64,000 bases of DNA from Nocardioides agariphilus. GTDB lineage: Bacteria; Actinomycetota; Actinomycetes; Propionibacteriales; Nocardioidaceae. A model generated the notes under the pieces. It ran no database searches and had not been told where the DNA came from. It saw nothing but the letters and a program-made list of their open reading frames with translations. The stretch spans positions 62,001 to 126,000 of the forward strand of contig NZ_JADKPO010000005.1 of the NCBI RefSeq assembly GCF_015352445.1, given 5' to 3'. Positions 15,675 through 25,343 of this stretch are shown piece after piece. Each line of letters starts with the position of its first letter. Position 1 is the first letter of the stretch. The position numbers were made by a program, and so were the translations under genes.

Positions 15675-16571
15675 ATGACCGCGACCCCCACCACCGCTCC
15701 GGTCGTCCTCGCGACTGACGGCACGACGGCCAGCGACGGCGCTCTTCGCTACGCCGTCCAGCAGGCACAGATGCACGAGACCGGCCTGCGGGTGCTGCAC
15801 GTCATGCCGGTGCCGATCCCCGTGCCGCCGCTGCGGCCCATGGAGTCGGTCGACCTCGAGCCCTACGCCCGAGCAGTCATCAGCCGGGCCGCCGACCAGG
15901 TGCGCGGCCTGGCCCCCGAGCTGATCGTCTCCACGTCGCTCGCCCACGGAGGACGCGTCCGCGCCATCGTGGCCGGCTCGGCCGATGCGCAGCTGGTCGT
16001 GGTGGGCCGGGAGACGGTCCACGGCTTGGAGCGACTGCTCACGGGTGCCACGACGGCAGGGGTCGCGGCGAACGCGCGCTGCGCCGTCGTCGTCGTACCG
16101 GGCGACTGGCAGCCACGGGAGAGGGCCGAGAGGGGCGGCAGCGTCGTGGTCGGCATCCGCCGGAAGGACGATGCGTCCCACGTGATGGCGGAGGCCCACC
16201 GGCAGGCGGTGGCGCTGGATGCGAGCATCACCGTCGTCCATGCCTGGCAGCTGCCCGATCCCTACTTCGATCGCATCGAGGCCCGGACCCACGGAGAGGA
16301 GTGGCAGGCGCTGGGGGAGAAGCTGCTCGAGGAGGCCTTGGGACCCTGGCACGACCAGTACCCCTATCTGGCGATCGAGACCCGCGTGGTGCACGGCCAT
16401 CCGGCAACCGTGCTCGCGGCCGCGGCCAAGGGGGCCGACCTCGTGGTGGTGCGGCGCGCTCACGAGGGTCGTCCGTTCGACCACCTCGGGGCGACCGTCC
16501 GTGCGTTGCTGCTGGCCAGCCCGGCCCCGGTCGAGGTCGTGCCCGCACACGTCGGAGGCAGCGCGACATGA
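15675..16571 (+). CDS. Two-domain universal stress protein coupled to devR
   Basis: The 298-residue protein is a near-duplicate of the preceding USP, with the same altered motifs (GRETVHGLERLLTGATT; RRAHEGRPFDHLGAT). Its stop overlaps the ATG of the response regulator gene in an ATGA junction, so the two are translationally coupled. This ties a stress protein directly to the DevR-DevS signalling operon and may set their ratio. Confidence 0.93.
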   Translation: MTATPTTAPVVLATDGTTASDGALRYAVQQAQMHETGLRVLHVMPVPIPVPPLRPMESVDLEPYARAVISRAADQVRGLAPELIVSTSLAHGGRVRAIVAGSADAQLVVVGRETVHGLERLLTGATTAGVAANARCAVVVVPGDWQPRERAERGGSVVVGIRRKDDASHVMAEAHRQAVALDASITVVHAWQLPDPYFDRIEARTHGEEWQALGEKLLEEALGPWHDQYPYLAIETRVVHGHPATVLAAAAKGADLVVVRRAHEGRPFDHLGATVRALLLASPAPVEVVPAHVGGSAT

Positions 16572-17221
16572 CGCCCGAACAACCAGACCCGATCCGGGTC
16601 TACCTCCTCGACGACCACGAGATCGTGCGGCGCGGCATCAGGGAGCTCCTCGAGAGCGAGGGGGACATCCAGGTCGTGGGGGAGTCCGGGCTCGCCCAGG
16701 AGGCCGCCAAGCGCATTCCTGCGCTGAAGCCCCACGTCGCGATCCTCGACGGCAGGCTCCCCGACGGGTCGGGCATCGACGTGTGCCGGGAGATTCGCTC
16801 GGTCGACCCGTCGATCGCGGGCCTGATCCTCACGTCGTACGACGACGACGACGCGCTCTTCGCCGCGATCATGGCCGGGGCAGCCGGCTACATCCTTAAG
16901 CAGATCGGCGGCAGCGACTTGGTCGACACGGTGCGCCGGGTGGCCGCCGGCCAGTCCACCTTGGATCCCTCGGTCACCGCGAGAGTTCTGGACCGTCTCC
17001 GCAACGGACCGCGCGTGGACCCGGAGCTCCACGCGCTCAGTACGCAGGAACAACGCATCCTCGACCTCATCGGCGAGGGCCTGACCAACCGGGAGATCGC
17101 CGAGCGCATGTACCTCGCCGAGAAGACCGTCAAGAACTACGTCTCCTCCATGCTGGCCAAGCTCGGGCTCAGCAGCCGCACCCAGGCGGCAATCTTCGCG
17201 GCCAAGCATCCGCACTCCTGA
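16568..17221 (+). CDS. devR: DevR/DosR-type response regulator, DevS partner
   Basis: The 217-residue protein has a receiver domain (about 8-125; acidic pair near 15-16, phospho-acceptor Asp61 in VAILDGRLPDG) and a LuxR-type helix-turn-helix (about 155-208) with the DevR recognition segment EKTVKNYVSSMLAKLG. DosR of M. tuberculosis has the same length class and binds GGGAC-N4-GTCCC-type sites. Here the devS gene follows after 73 bases. It lacks about 7 N-terminal residues present in the paralogue at 5213; otherwise the two differ mainly at surface positions. Confidence 0.95.
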   Translation: MTPEQPDPIRVYLLDDHEIVRRGIRELLESEGDIQVVGESGLAQEAAKRIPALKPHVAILDGRLPDGSGIDVCREIRSVDPSIAGLILTSYDDDDALFAAIMAGAAGYILKQIGGSDLVDTVRRVAAGQSTLDPSVTARVLDRLRNGPRVDPELHALSTQEQRILDLIGEGLTNREIAERMYLAEKTVKNYVSSMLAKLGLSSRTQAAIFAAKHPHS

Positions 17222-17255
17222 GGGAGCTTCGCCCCCGTTCACGTCCGGGGACTAG

Positions 17256-19019
<1,764 letters not shown>

Positions 19020-19052
19020 GCTTCCCCACGGGGGCGATGTGCCCGACGGCGC

Positions 19053-19065
19053 GGGACCTTGTCCA
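19053..19065. promoter_or_regulatory. DosR-box-like palindrome (3-base spacer)
   Basis: GGGAC-CTT-GTCCA, one base shorter in the spacer than the usual sites of this window. It lies 34 bases after devS and about 195 bases before the UPF0104-type gene. Confidence 0.45.
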
Positions 19066-19138
19066 CTGTGCGGCCCGCTCGCCGTTGCGCAGGCTGGTGC
19101 TGTGAGTGGAGAGAGAGCCGGGCCGGCACCACCACCCA

Positions 19139-19173
19139 GGTCCGGCGGGTGACGACAGGGAACCCGCCGGACC
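19139..19173. repeat. Perfect 12-bp inverted repeat (hairpin)
   Basis: GGTCCGGCGGGT (19139-19150) and ACCCGCCGGACC (19162-19173) are perfectly complementary with an 11-base loop. The element lies in the 241-base gap between devS and the UPF0104-type gene, downstream of a DosR-like box, so it would be in the leader of the latter or act as a terminator of devS readthrough. No T-run follows it. Confidence 0.6.
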
Positions 19174-19259
19174 GGCATCGGCCCTCCATCGCGGGACTGC
19201 TTGACTCGTAGGCGGAGCGGGGGCCGCGCCAACCAGCGAACCCGCGGGAGGAAGAGACG

Positions 19260-20153
19260 ATGGGGCTGCGTGCACGCATCCGAGCCGTCGTGTACTCCAA
19301 GACGGTGCTGGTCGGCGGCGTCGCCGTCAGCGTTGCCGTACCCCTCGTCACGCTGCCCGCGATCCCCGCGGTCAGTGTGTGGCCGATGCTGCTCGGTCTG
19401 CTGCCGTGGGTGATCGGCAAGTACCTCCTGTGTCCGCTGCGTTGGCGGGTCCTGACGGGCGCGGGCCTGAGCCGGCGCTGGCACCTGCGTGCGTACGCCG
19501 AGTCCGAGCTGTTGGGACTGCTCACCCCTGGTCACCTCGGCGCGGACGTCTGGCGCGTGACGCGTCTGCACGGCACCGGGCTCAGCCACGCCGACGCAGT
19601 GCTGAGCGTCGGGGCCGACCGGTTCGTCGGGGCGTTGGGCCTGATCGCCTTCGTCGCCTTCGCCGGGACGACCCTGCCGACCAGGATGCTGCTCGTCGCC
19701 GCCGCGGTCGGCGCGGCGGCGGTCCTCACGGTCCTGGTCGTGCGCCGGTTCCGCCCGGGGTTGCTGCCGAGCCGTCCGCTTCCCGGGCCGCGACAGCTGG
19801 CCCAGGCACTCGTGCTCTCGCTCGGCTACCAGCTCACGATCGCGGGCCTGCTTCTCGGCACGGTGGCGGCGACCGGGAACAGCCTGTCGCCCTGGGCCGC
19901 GCTGGCTGCCTTCGGCGCCAGCCAGCTCGCCGGCGCCATCCCCGGGCCCAACGGGGCCAGCCCCCGTGACGCGGCTCTCGTGGTGGCGCTGGCCGCCCTC
20001 GGAGTGCCGTGGGACGCCGCGGCCGTGGCGGTCGCCCTGAAGGCGTCGCTGGCGTGGGTCCCGGCCCTGGCGCTCGGCGGCGTCAGCCTGGTGCTCTTCC
20101 GTCGGGCTCTGGGCCGGACCGCCGTCCGCGACGACGTACTCCCTGCTGCGTGA
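19260..20153 (+). CDS. UPF0104 / lysylphosphatidylglycerol-synthase-type membrane protein
   Basis: The 297-residue protein has about eight hydrophobic helices and the family pattern LLGLLTPGHLGADVWRV near 80-95, GADRFVGALGLIAF, and a later GASQLAGAIPGPNGASPRDAALVVAL that resembles the G-x-x-P-G-G-x-G region of flippase-like proteins. Members of this superfamily flip lipids or are the membrane half of MprF. There is no synthase domain. GGGAGGAAGAGACG gives a strong ribosome site. It precedes PAP2 and GDPD genes, suggesting membrane-lipid remodelling. Confidence 0.82.
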   Translation: MGLRARIRAVVYSKTVLVGGVAVSVAVPLVTLPAIPAVSVWPMLLGLLPWVIGKYLLCPLRWRVLTGAGLSRRWHLRAYAESELLGLLTPGHLGADVWRVTRLHGTGLSHADAVLSVGADRFVGALGLIAFVAFAGTTLPTRMLLVAAAVGAAAVLTVLVVRRFRPGLLPSRPLPGPRQLAQALVLSLGYQLTIAGLLLGTVAATGNSLSPWAALAAFGASQLAGAIPGPNGASPRDAALVVALAALGVPWDAAAVAVALKASLAWVPALALGGVSLVLFRRALGRTAVRDDVLPAA

Positions 20154-20199
20154 GGCGCGACCCGTCCTCGAAAGCTGAGCCCGATCGTCCCGTGACGTC

Positions 20200-20213
20200 G
20201 GGACCTCCGACCG
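20200..20213. promoter_or_regulatory. DosR-box-like site
   Basis: GGGAC-CTCC-GACCG has one full arm and one imperfect arm. It is 58 bases upstream of the PAP2 gene. Confidence 0.4.
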
Positions 20214-20271
20214 CTGTGCCGCGCCGGCTTCGTCGGCACGATCGGTAGGGAGGACGACGCCGGGAGACGAC

Positions 20272-21027
20272 ATGGCACTGGCCACTGAGATCACCAGCCC
20301 CGTGACTGTGTCGCGCCTGCGCTGGGTGCTGGGCCAGGTGCTTCTCGTCGCCAGCGGGGTCTTCGTCTACTTCCGGATCCGGGGCATCACCGATGCGTCG
20401 GTCGAGGTCGCCCACGCCCATGCGAGTGAGATCGTCAGAGCGGAGCGGTGGCTCGGCCTGGACGTGGAGGCGACGGTCCAGGCACCTGTCGTGTCATCGC
20501 AGACGCTGGCCACCGCGGCGAACTGGGTCTACGTGTGGGGGCACTGGCCCGTCATCGTGGCGACCATGGCCTGGCTCGTGTGGCGGCACCGCGACGCCTT
20601 CCGGCGGCTGCGGGACGCCATGCTGGTGTCCGGGTTCCTGGGGATGATCGTGTTCGTCTCCTACCCCGTCGCCCCTCCACGGCTCTTCGACCGCGGCCTC
20701 GTCGACACCGTCACCGAGAGCTCAGAGGCCTACCGCTACCTCCAGCCACCGGCCTTCGTGAACCAGTACGCCGCGATGCCGAGCCTGCACGCGGGCTGGG
20801 ACCTGCTCGTCGGGCTGGCCATCCTCGGCGCTGCCACCACGATCGGCGTCAAGACGATCGGTGCGCTCATGCCCGTGTTGATGACCTGGGCAGTCGTCGC
20901 GACCGCCAACCACTACATCCTCGACGTGGTTGCCGGCATCGCCCTGGCGCTGATCGGGCACGCGGTCGCGCTGTGGCTCGAGAGCAGACGCACCAGCCGG
21001 CGTGCGGGGTCGCCGGAGGCCACATGA
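20272..21027 (+). CDS. PAP2-family membrane phosphatase / inositolphosphotransferase-like
   Basis: The 251-residue protein has six hydrophobic segments and the PAP2 motifs in a form typical of the inositol-phosphorylceramide-synthase-like branch: SYPVAPPRLF near 138, MPSLHAGWDLLVG near 178 and ATANHYILDVVAG near 212, which carry the catalytic Ser-His and His-Asp. It may dephosphorylate a lipid phosphate or transfer a head group. Its last codon overlaps the next start (ATGA), so it is coupled to a glycerophosphodiester phosphodiesterase. Confidence 0.88.
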   Translation: MALATEITSPVTVSRLRWVLGQVLLVASGVFVYFRIRGITDASVEVAHAHASEIVRAERWLGLDVEATVQAPVVSSQTLATAANWVYVWGHWPVIVATMAWLVWRHRDAFRRLRDAMLVSGFLGMIVFVSYPVAPPRLFDRGLVDTVTESSEAYRYLQPPAFVNQYAAMPSLHAGWDLLVGLAILGAATTIGVKTIGALMPVLMTWAVVATANHYILDVVAGIALALIGHAVALWLESRRTSRRAGSPEAT

Positions 21028-21677
21028 GCGTCCTGGCGGTCGCCCACCGTGCGGGAAACTCCCTTGCCGGGCTGGTGACGGCCAACGAGCTGGGCGTCGA
21101 CATCATCGAGTGCGACGTGCACCGACACCGAGGTGACCTCGAGGTTCGTCACCTCAAGACTGCGGGTCCGTTGCCGTTCTTGTGGGACCGGTGGGAGCTG
21201 GTGCCGGCCTCGGCACCGCGACTCGGCCTGGCCGAGCTGCTCGCAGCCGACCGTCACGGGACGACGTTCATGCTGGACCTCAAGGGTCGTGACCCGCGAA
21301 CCAGCCGTGCGGTCGCCCGTCTTCTCCGCGAGGTCGGCCACGCCCGGCCACTGCTGGCCTGCGGTAGGTGGTGGCCGGCGGTGGATGCACTGGCCGAGGA
21401 CCTCGACTACGTGCGCCCGGTCCTGTCCGCACGCAACCGCGGCGAGCTTCGGCGCCTGCTGCAACGCCTGGCGAGCGGACCGGTGCCCTATGGGGTCTCG
21501 GTGCACGTCTCCCTGCTCGACGCCGGCGTCGTCGCCGACCTGCACCGGCACGTCGAACGGGTGCTGACCTGGCCGGTCAACGACCCGCACGTCCTCGACG
21601 CCGTCACGAGCTATGGCGTCACCGGTGTCATCAGCGACGAGGCCGACGTACTCGCCGAGGTGTTGGCCCGTCGCTGA
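21024..21677 (+). CDS. Glycerophosphodiester phosphodiesterase family protein
   Basis: The 217-residue protein begins with AVAHRAGNS (catalytic His of the GDPD HR motif) and has ELGVDIIECDVHRHRGD (metal-binding E-x-D), DLEVRHLK and FMLDLKG. C-terminal WPVNDP and GVTGVISDEAD are typical of the family. It has no signal peptide, so it is probably cytoplasmic, releasing glycerol phosphate from deacylated phospholipids. Translational coupling to PAP2 supports a shared lipid pathway. Confidence 0.88.
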   Translation: MSVLAVAHRAGNSLAGLVTANELGVDIIECDVHRHRGDLEVRHLKTAGPLPFLWDRWELVPASAPRLGLAELLAADRHGTTFMLDLKGRDPRTSRAVARLLREVGHARPLLACGRWWPAVDALAEDLDYVRPVLSARNRGELRRLLQRLASGPVPYGVSVHVSLLDAGVVADLHRHVERVLTWPVNDPHVLDAVTSYGVTGVISDEADVLAEVLARR

Positions 21678-21698
21678 GGGCGAACGTCCCGTGCCCTC

Positions 21699-21712
21699 GT
21701 GGCCAAGGCCCC
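21699..21712. promoter_or_regulatory. Weak DosR-box-like site
   Basis: GTGGC-CAAG-GCCCC keeps the 5-4-5 layout with a mismatched outer base. It is 60 bases before the ABC transporter ATPase gene. Confidence 0.4.
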
Positions 21713-21772
21713 GTCCGCTCAGCAGGGTCGAGTACGACAGTGGAGCTGACGGCACCAAGGGAAGGTCGGACG

Positions 21773-22672
21773 ATGCACCCAGTGGTGGAGACCCAGGGTC
21801 TGACCAAGCGGTTCGGGCCCCACCTGGCACTCGACGGGATCGACCTGTCCATCGCGGCTGGTGAGATCTTCGGCTACCTGGGTCCCAACGGCGCGGGAAA
21901 GACAACCACGATCAGGATCCTCGCCGGCCTGCTGCAGCCTTCCGCTGGCAGGGCGGCGGTCCTCGGCCTGGACGTGGTCCGCCAACGCGACCTCATGCAG
22001 GCCCGGCTGGGCTACCTCCCCGGCAACTTCGTCGGGTACGACGACCTGTCCGGTGAGCAGTACCTGCGCTACCTGGCGAACCTGCGCGGTGGCGTCGAGT
22101 GGCACGTCGTGGTGACGATGGCCAAGCGCCTGGACCTCGACCTGGGACGTCGCATCGGGGTGCTCTCGCACGGCAACCGGCAGAAGGTCGGCATCGTCCA
22201 GGCGCTGATGCACCACCCCGAGCTCGTCATCCTCGACGAGCCGACCACCGGCCTGGACCCGATCATCCAGCGGGAGTTCCTGGGACTGCTCGCAGACGTG
22301 CGGGACGCGGGGGGCACGGTGTTCTTGTCCTCCCACATCCTCTCGGAGGTCGAGGCGGTCGCCGACCGCGTGGGGATCATCCGCGACGGGCGTCTCGTGG
22401 TGGTCGAGTCCGTGGAGCGCCTCAAGCACAGGGCCGTGCGGCGGATGGACCTGACGTTCGTCGGCGCGCCTCCGCTGGAGGTGCTGTCCTCCGTCGCAGG
22501 CGTTCGAGAGGTCACCAGCTCCGGGTCGACCGCGCACCTGGCGGTGGAGGGATCGACGGCCAAGCTCCTGGCGGTGGCCGCCCCCCACGGGATCGAGCAG
22601 ATCGTGACCCACGAGCCCGACCTCGAGGAGATCTTCCTCGCCTACTACGAGCGAACGGACCGACTCGCGTGA
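21773..22672 (+). CDS. ABC transporter ATP-binding subunit (ABC-2 exporter type)
   Basis: The 299-residue ATPase has Walker A GPNGAGKT near 40, an unusual signature segment LSHGNRQKVG, Walker B LVILDEPTTGLDP and H-loop SSHILSE. A C-terminal regulatory extension of about 80 residues (from about 220) resembles that of CcmA/DrrA-type drug or lipid exporters. GGGAAGGTCGGACG precedes the ATG. It pairs with the following permease through a GTGA overlap. Confidence 0.92.
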   Translation: MHPVVETQGLTKRFGPHLALDGIDLSIAAGEIFGYLGPNGAGKTTTIRILAGLLQPSAGRAAVLGLDVVRQRDLMQARLGYLPGNFVGYDDLSGEQYLRYLANLRGGVEWHVVVTMAKRLDLDLGRRIGVLSHGNRQKVGIVQALMHHPELVILDEPTTGLDPIIQREFLGLLADVRDAGGTVFLSSHILSEVEAVADRVGIIRDGRLVVVESVERLKHRAVRRMDLTFVGAPPLEVLSSVAGVREVTSSGSTAHLAVEGSTAKLLAVAAPHGIEQIVTHEPDLEEIFLAYYERTDRLA

Positions 22673-23463
22673 CTGCCTACGTGTTCACCAAGACCTTGCG
22701 CGACCAGCGTCGCGCCTTGATCGCCTGGAGCATCGGCGTGACGGCACTGGTCGTCGTCGAGGGCGCCCTGTGGCCGTCGGTGCGCGACATGCCGAACCTC
22801 GACGAGTTCCTGGCCGGCTACCCCGACGCCCTCAAGGAGGCCTTCAACCTCGCGGCGATGACCACGGGAACGGGCTTCTTGAACGCCGAGCTCTACACCC
22901 TGGTCCTGCCCATCTTGTTCCTCGTGTTCGGGATCTCCCGCGGCGCGCGTCTCGTCGCGGGCGAGGAGGAGTCAGGCACGCTCGAGGTGGTGCTGGTGAC
23001 ACCGGTGTCCACGACTCGCCTGCTGCTGGAGAAGGCGGCCGGCCTGCTCACGGCCCTGTGCCTCCTCGGCGCGGTCGCGGGTGTGAGCACCCTGATCGCC
23101 TCAGCACTCTTCTCCATGGGGGTCTCGCCCGCTGGCGCTGCCGTCGGGGCCCTCTCGATGATGCTGCTCGGCCTCGAGTACGGCTTCCTGGCTCTGGCGG
23201 TCGGGGCCATGACGGGCAGGCGCTCCTTGGCCGTGGGGGTCCCCTCGGTCGCTGCCGTCGCCGCCTACGTCTTGTACGTCGGCGGGCTGATGGTCGACAG
23301 CCTGAGCGGCTGGCTGGCCTGGTCGCCGTTCCACCAGGCCTTGTCAGAGGGGCCGATCGCCAGCGGCCTGCCGTTCCGGTACGCGTGGATGGTGCTCGCC
23401 GCGGTCGTCGTCGTGGCCGTCGCAGCACCGGTGTTCGCCCGGCGCGACATCCGGGCCACCTGA
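22669..23463 (+). CDS. ABC-2 type permease
   Basis: The 264-residue protein starts with GTG inside the stop of the ATPase gene. It has six hydrophobic segments, the first at about 17-40 (LIAWSIGVTALVVVEGALW), and the ABC-2 hallmark GARLVAGEEESGTLEVVLVTPVSTTRLLLEK between helices 2 and 3. With the ATPase it would form a homodimeric-permease exporter of unknown substrate. Its last 120 bases are overlapped on the other strand by the WS/DGAT reading frame. Confidence 0.9.
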   Translation: MTAYVFTKTLRDQRRALIAWSIGVTALVVVEGALWPSVRDMPNLDEFLAGYPDALKEAFNLAAMTTGTGFLNAELYTLVLPILFLVFGISRGARLVAGEEESGTLEVVLVTPVSTTRLLLEKAAGLLTALCLLGAVAGVSTLIASALFSMGVSPAGAAVGALSMMLLGLEYGFLALAVGAMTGRRSLAVGVPSVAAVAAYVLYVGGLMVDSLSGWLAWSPFHQALSEGPIASGLPFRYAWMVLAAVVVVAVAAPVFARRDIRAT

Positions 23464-24780
23464 CTGGTGCCGCTGCCTCATCAGCCGGAACTGGTCGTCG
23501 AGTGCCGTACCCAGCTCGTCGCCGTCGGGAACGTGGTCAGGATCGAGGATCGCACTGACGCTCAGCGTCCCGTTGTAGGTCAGGACCTCGAAGGAGAGTG
23601 TCGAGTTCCCCGCCTCACCGACCCCCAGCGGCACGGCGGCTGCGATCCGCAGCCCGCCGAACCCCAGTGGCTGGTCGGGTCCGCGCAGGTGGCTGACGAG
23701 CGTGTGGAAGCGGTGCTGGTGGCTCATGTACCAGCGGAAGCCGCCCAGCCGGGCCAGCGGCCGGAACAGCCAGCCGAGAACGGCGATGGGCGGCGGTCCG
23801 GAAGCCGAGGCCTTGCCCGCCCGGACCGTCTCGGCGACGCGAGCCAGCCGCTCGCTGATCGCTCCCGCCGTGGGAACCGGCACGAGGAGCGGACTGACCA
23901 TGTTGCCCAGGGCAGGAGCCTGCTCTGCGTTCCGGCCGGACACCGGCACGGTGATGACCACGGTGTCGAGGCGCTCACCTCGTCCTTCGAGCAGCTGGCG
24001 CAGAGCAGCGGCGACGGCGACCAGCACGGCGTCGTTGGTCGTCGCGCCGTACTGGTGTGCGAACGCCCGGACGTCGTCGCGCCGCGTGCGCACCACGATC
24101 ACGCCACGCCTGGGGCCGGTGGGATGCATCAACGAGCACGGGGTGATCGGCACCGGGCGGAACCCGCCACCCGCACTCATGGCCGAGCGGAGGAGTCGCC
24201 ACGAGGTGGCCACACCCGACGCCGCCTGGCACTTCCGGGCGAGTGCGTCCGCGAACAGGCTGCGGACACCCGGCGCGGCTTGCGGGAACGTGCGGTCCTC
24301 TGACCGACCTCCCGGGTCGGCCAGGCTGGCGAGGATGCTGAGCCCACCGACTCCATCGGCCAGGGCGTGGTGCACGACGACCAGCAGCGCGCTGCGGTCG
24401 TCTTGAAGCCCGGTGAACAGGACCACCGACCACAGCGGCGCCGCACGACCGAGCGGGCTCATGACCTCAGCCAGTGCTGCGTCCATCAGCTGCTGCTCGT
24501 CACCGGGCGGGGGACAGATGACCTCGCGCACGTGGTGGGCGATGTCGAACCCGGCATCGTCGATCCACAGGGGGCCGCCACACCCCAGGGGCGCGGAGAC
24601 CAACCGTTGGCGCAGTCGCGGGACCGACCCGACCCGGCCGGCGATGACCTCTCTCGCCCGGGCGAGAGAGAGATGCCCGTCGAGCTCGAGCACGACCCCG
24701 AACTGAGCCGGCACGGGTCCGGTGTCCATCGCCATGAAGGCGCGGTCGGCCGCGCTCGCGCGTTGCACGGGCGGTCGCAT
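23344..24780 (-). CDS. WS/DGAT acyltransferase (Tgs1-like)
   Basis: The 478-residue protein is a wax ester synthase/diacylglycerol acyltransferase with the active-site motif HHALADG at 137-143, PLW motif near 115, TNDAVLVAVAAAL, and SHLRGPDQPLGFGG near 365. It makes triacylglycerol or wax esters from acyl-CoA. Tgs1 (Rv3130c) is the DosR-induced enzyme for dormancy lipid in M. tuberculosis. The start could also be the in-frame GTG at 24822. The last 40 residues are Arg/His/Asp-rich, read antisense to the ABC permease gene, and look unlike the family, so the true C-terminus may be disturbed. A DosR-like box lies at 24858. Confidence 0.9.
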   Translation of the reverse strand: MRPPVQRASAADRAFMAMDTGPVPAQFGVVLELDGHLSLARAREVIAGRVGSVPRLRQRLVSAPLGCGGPLWIDDAGFDIAHHVREVICPPPGDEQQLMDAALAEVMSPLGRAAPLWSVVLFTGLQDDRSALLVVVHHALADGVGGLSILASLADPGGRSEDRTFPQAAPGVRSLFADALARKCQAASGVATSWRLLRSAMSAGGGFRPVPITPCSLMHPTGPRRGVIVVRTRRDDVRAFAHQYGATTNDAVLVAVAAALRQLLEGRGERLDTVVITVPVSGRNAEQAPALGNMVSPLLVPVPTAGAISERLARVAETVRAGKASASGPPPIAVLGWLFRPLARLGGFRWYMSHQHRFHTLVSHLRGPDQPLGFGGLRIAAAVPLGVGEAGNSTLSFEVLTYNGTLSVSAILDPDHVPDGDELGTALDDQFRLMRQRHQSGGPDVAPGEHRCCDGHDDDRGEHHPRVPERQAAGDRPL

Positions 24781-25142
24781 CGCCGGAGGCAGGGCACGCG
24801 ACGCCGGACGTCTGGTGCTCACGCCCCCAGACAACGCGCTCGTACGCCGACGCGGCAGGGTCGAACGTCCTCGATGCCCCCGAGGAGGCCCGACAGCCGC
24901 CGCCTCCGCCGTGCGCTCGGGACCAACTCCCCGCAGCCGAGGGCCGCTCGACCCTTCGCCGCACGAGCTCGCCGGGGTTTGCTGGCAGTGAGGCGACGAG
25001 GATCCGTCTTGAGGGCAAGAGTTGGCAGCACGCGCCGGCAGCACCCGGCACCGGCCAAGACTCCCACACCGTGTCAAACGGCTGAGGATCCTCGTCACCT
25101 CTCACCACGCTGTTCGAAAGCCGGCCTCAGGAGGTTGACGTC
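24781..25142. other. Intergenic region between WS/DGAT and the 25143 operon
   Basis: This is a 362-base divergent gap. It contains the putative DosR-like site 24858-24871 and a strong ribosome site (AGGAGG, about 25128-25133) for the small gene at 25143. An alternative GTG start of the WS/DGAT gene lies at 24822. I see no conserved RNA, hairpin or additional gene. Confidence 0.6.
24858..24871. promoter_or_regulatory. DosR-box-like palindrome
   Basis: GGGTC-GAAC-GTCCT, 5-4-5 layout with one arm mismatch, 78 bases before the leftward WS/DGAT start. Confidence 0.5.
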
Positions 25143-25343
25143 ATGGGTGACATGTCGACGTACGAGAAGGCAGCAGCCGCCGGCGAGGCGCGCGACGCCG
25201 TGGCCTCGCGGCCCTCGGGATCATCCACCGCAGCGGTGGCTGCGGCCATGCGGCGCTACCTCAGTGCTGAGCAGTACCGCGAGCTCGATGAGGCGGACGG
25301 TCACGCTGCCAGCAAGGGCAGCTTGCCGGACGACCCCACGTGA
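25143..25343 (+). CDS. Small hypothetical protein
   Basis: The 66-residue protein is Ala-rich and hydrophilic, with a helix-prone centre (AAVAAAMRRYLSAEQYRELDEADGH). I recognise no family. The strong Shine-Dalgarno AGGAGG at the correct distance and the GTGA overlap with the following hydrolase gene argue that it is real. It would be cytoplasmic. Confidence 0.7.
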   Translation: MGDMSTYEKAAAAGEARDAVASRPSGSSTAAVAAAMRRYLSAEQYRELDEADGHAASKGSLPDDPT

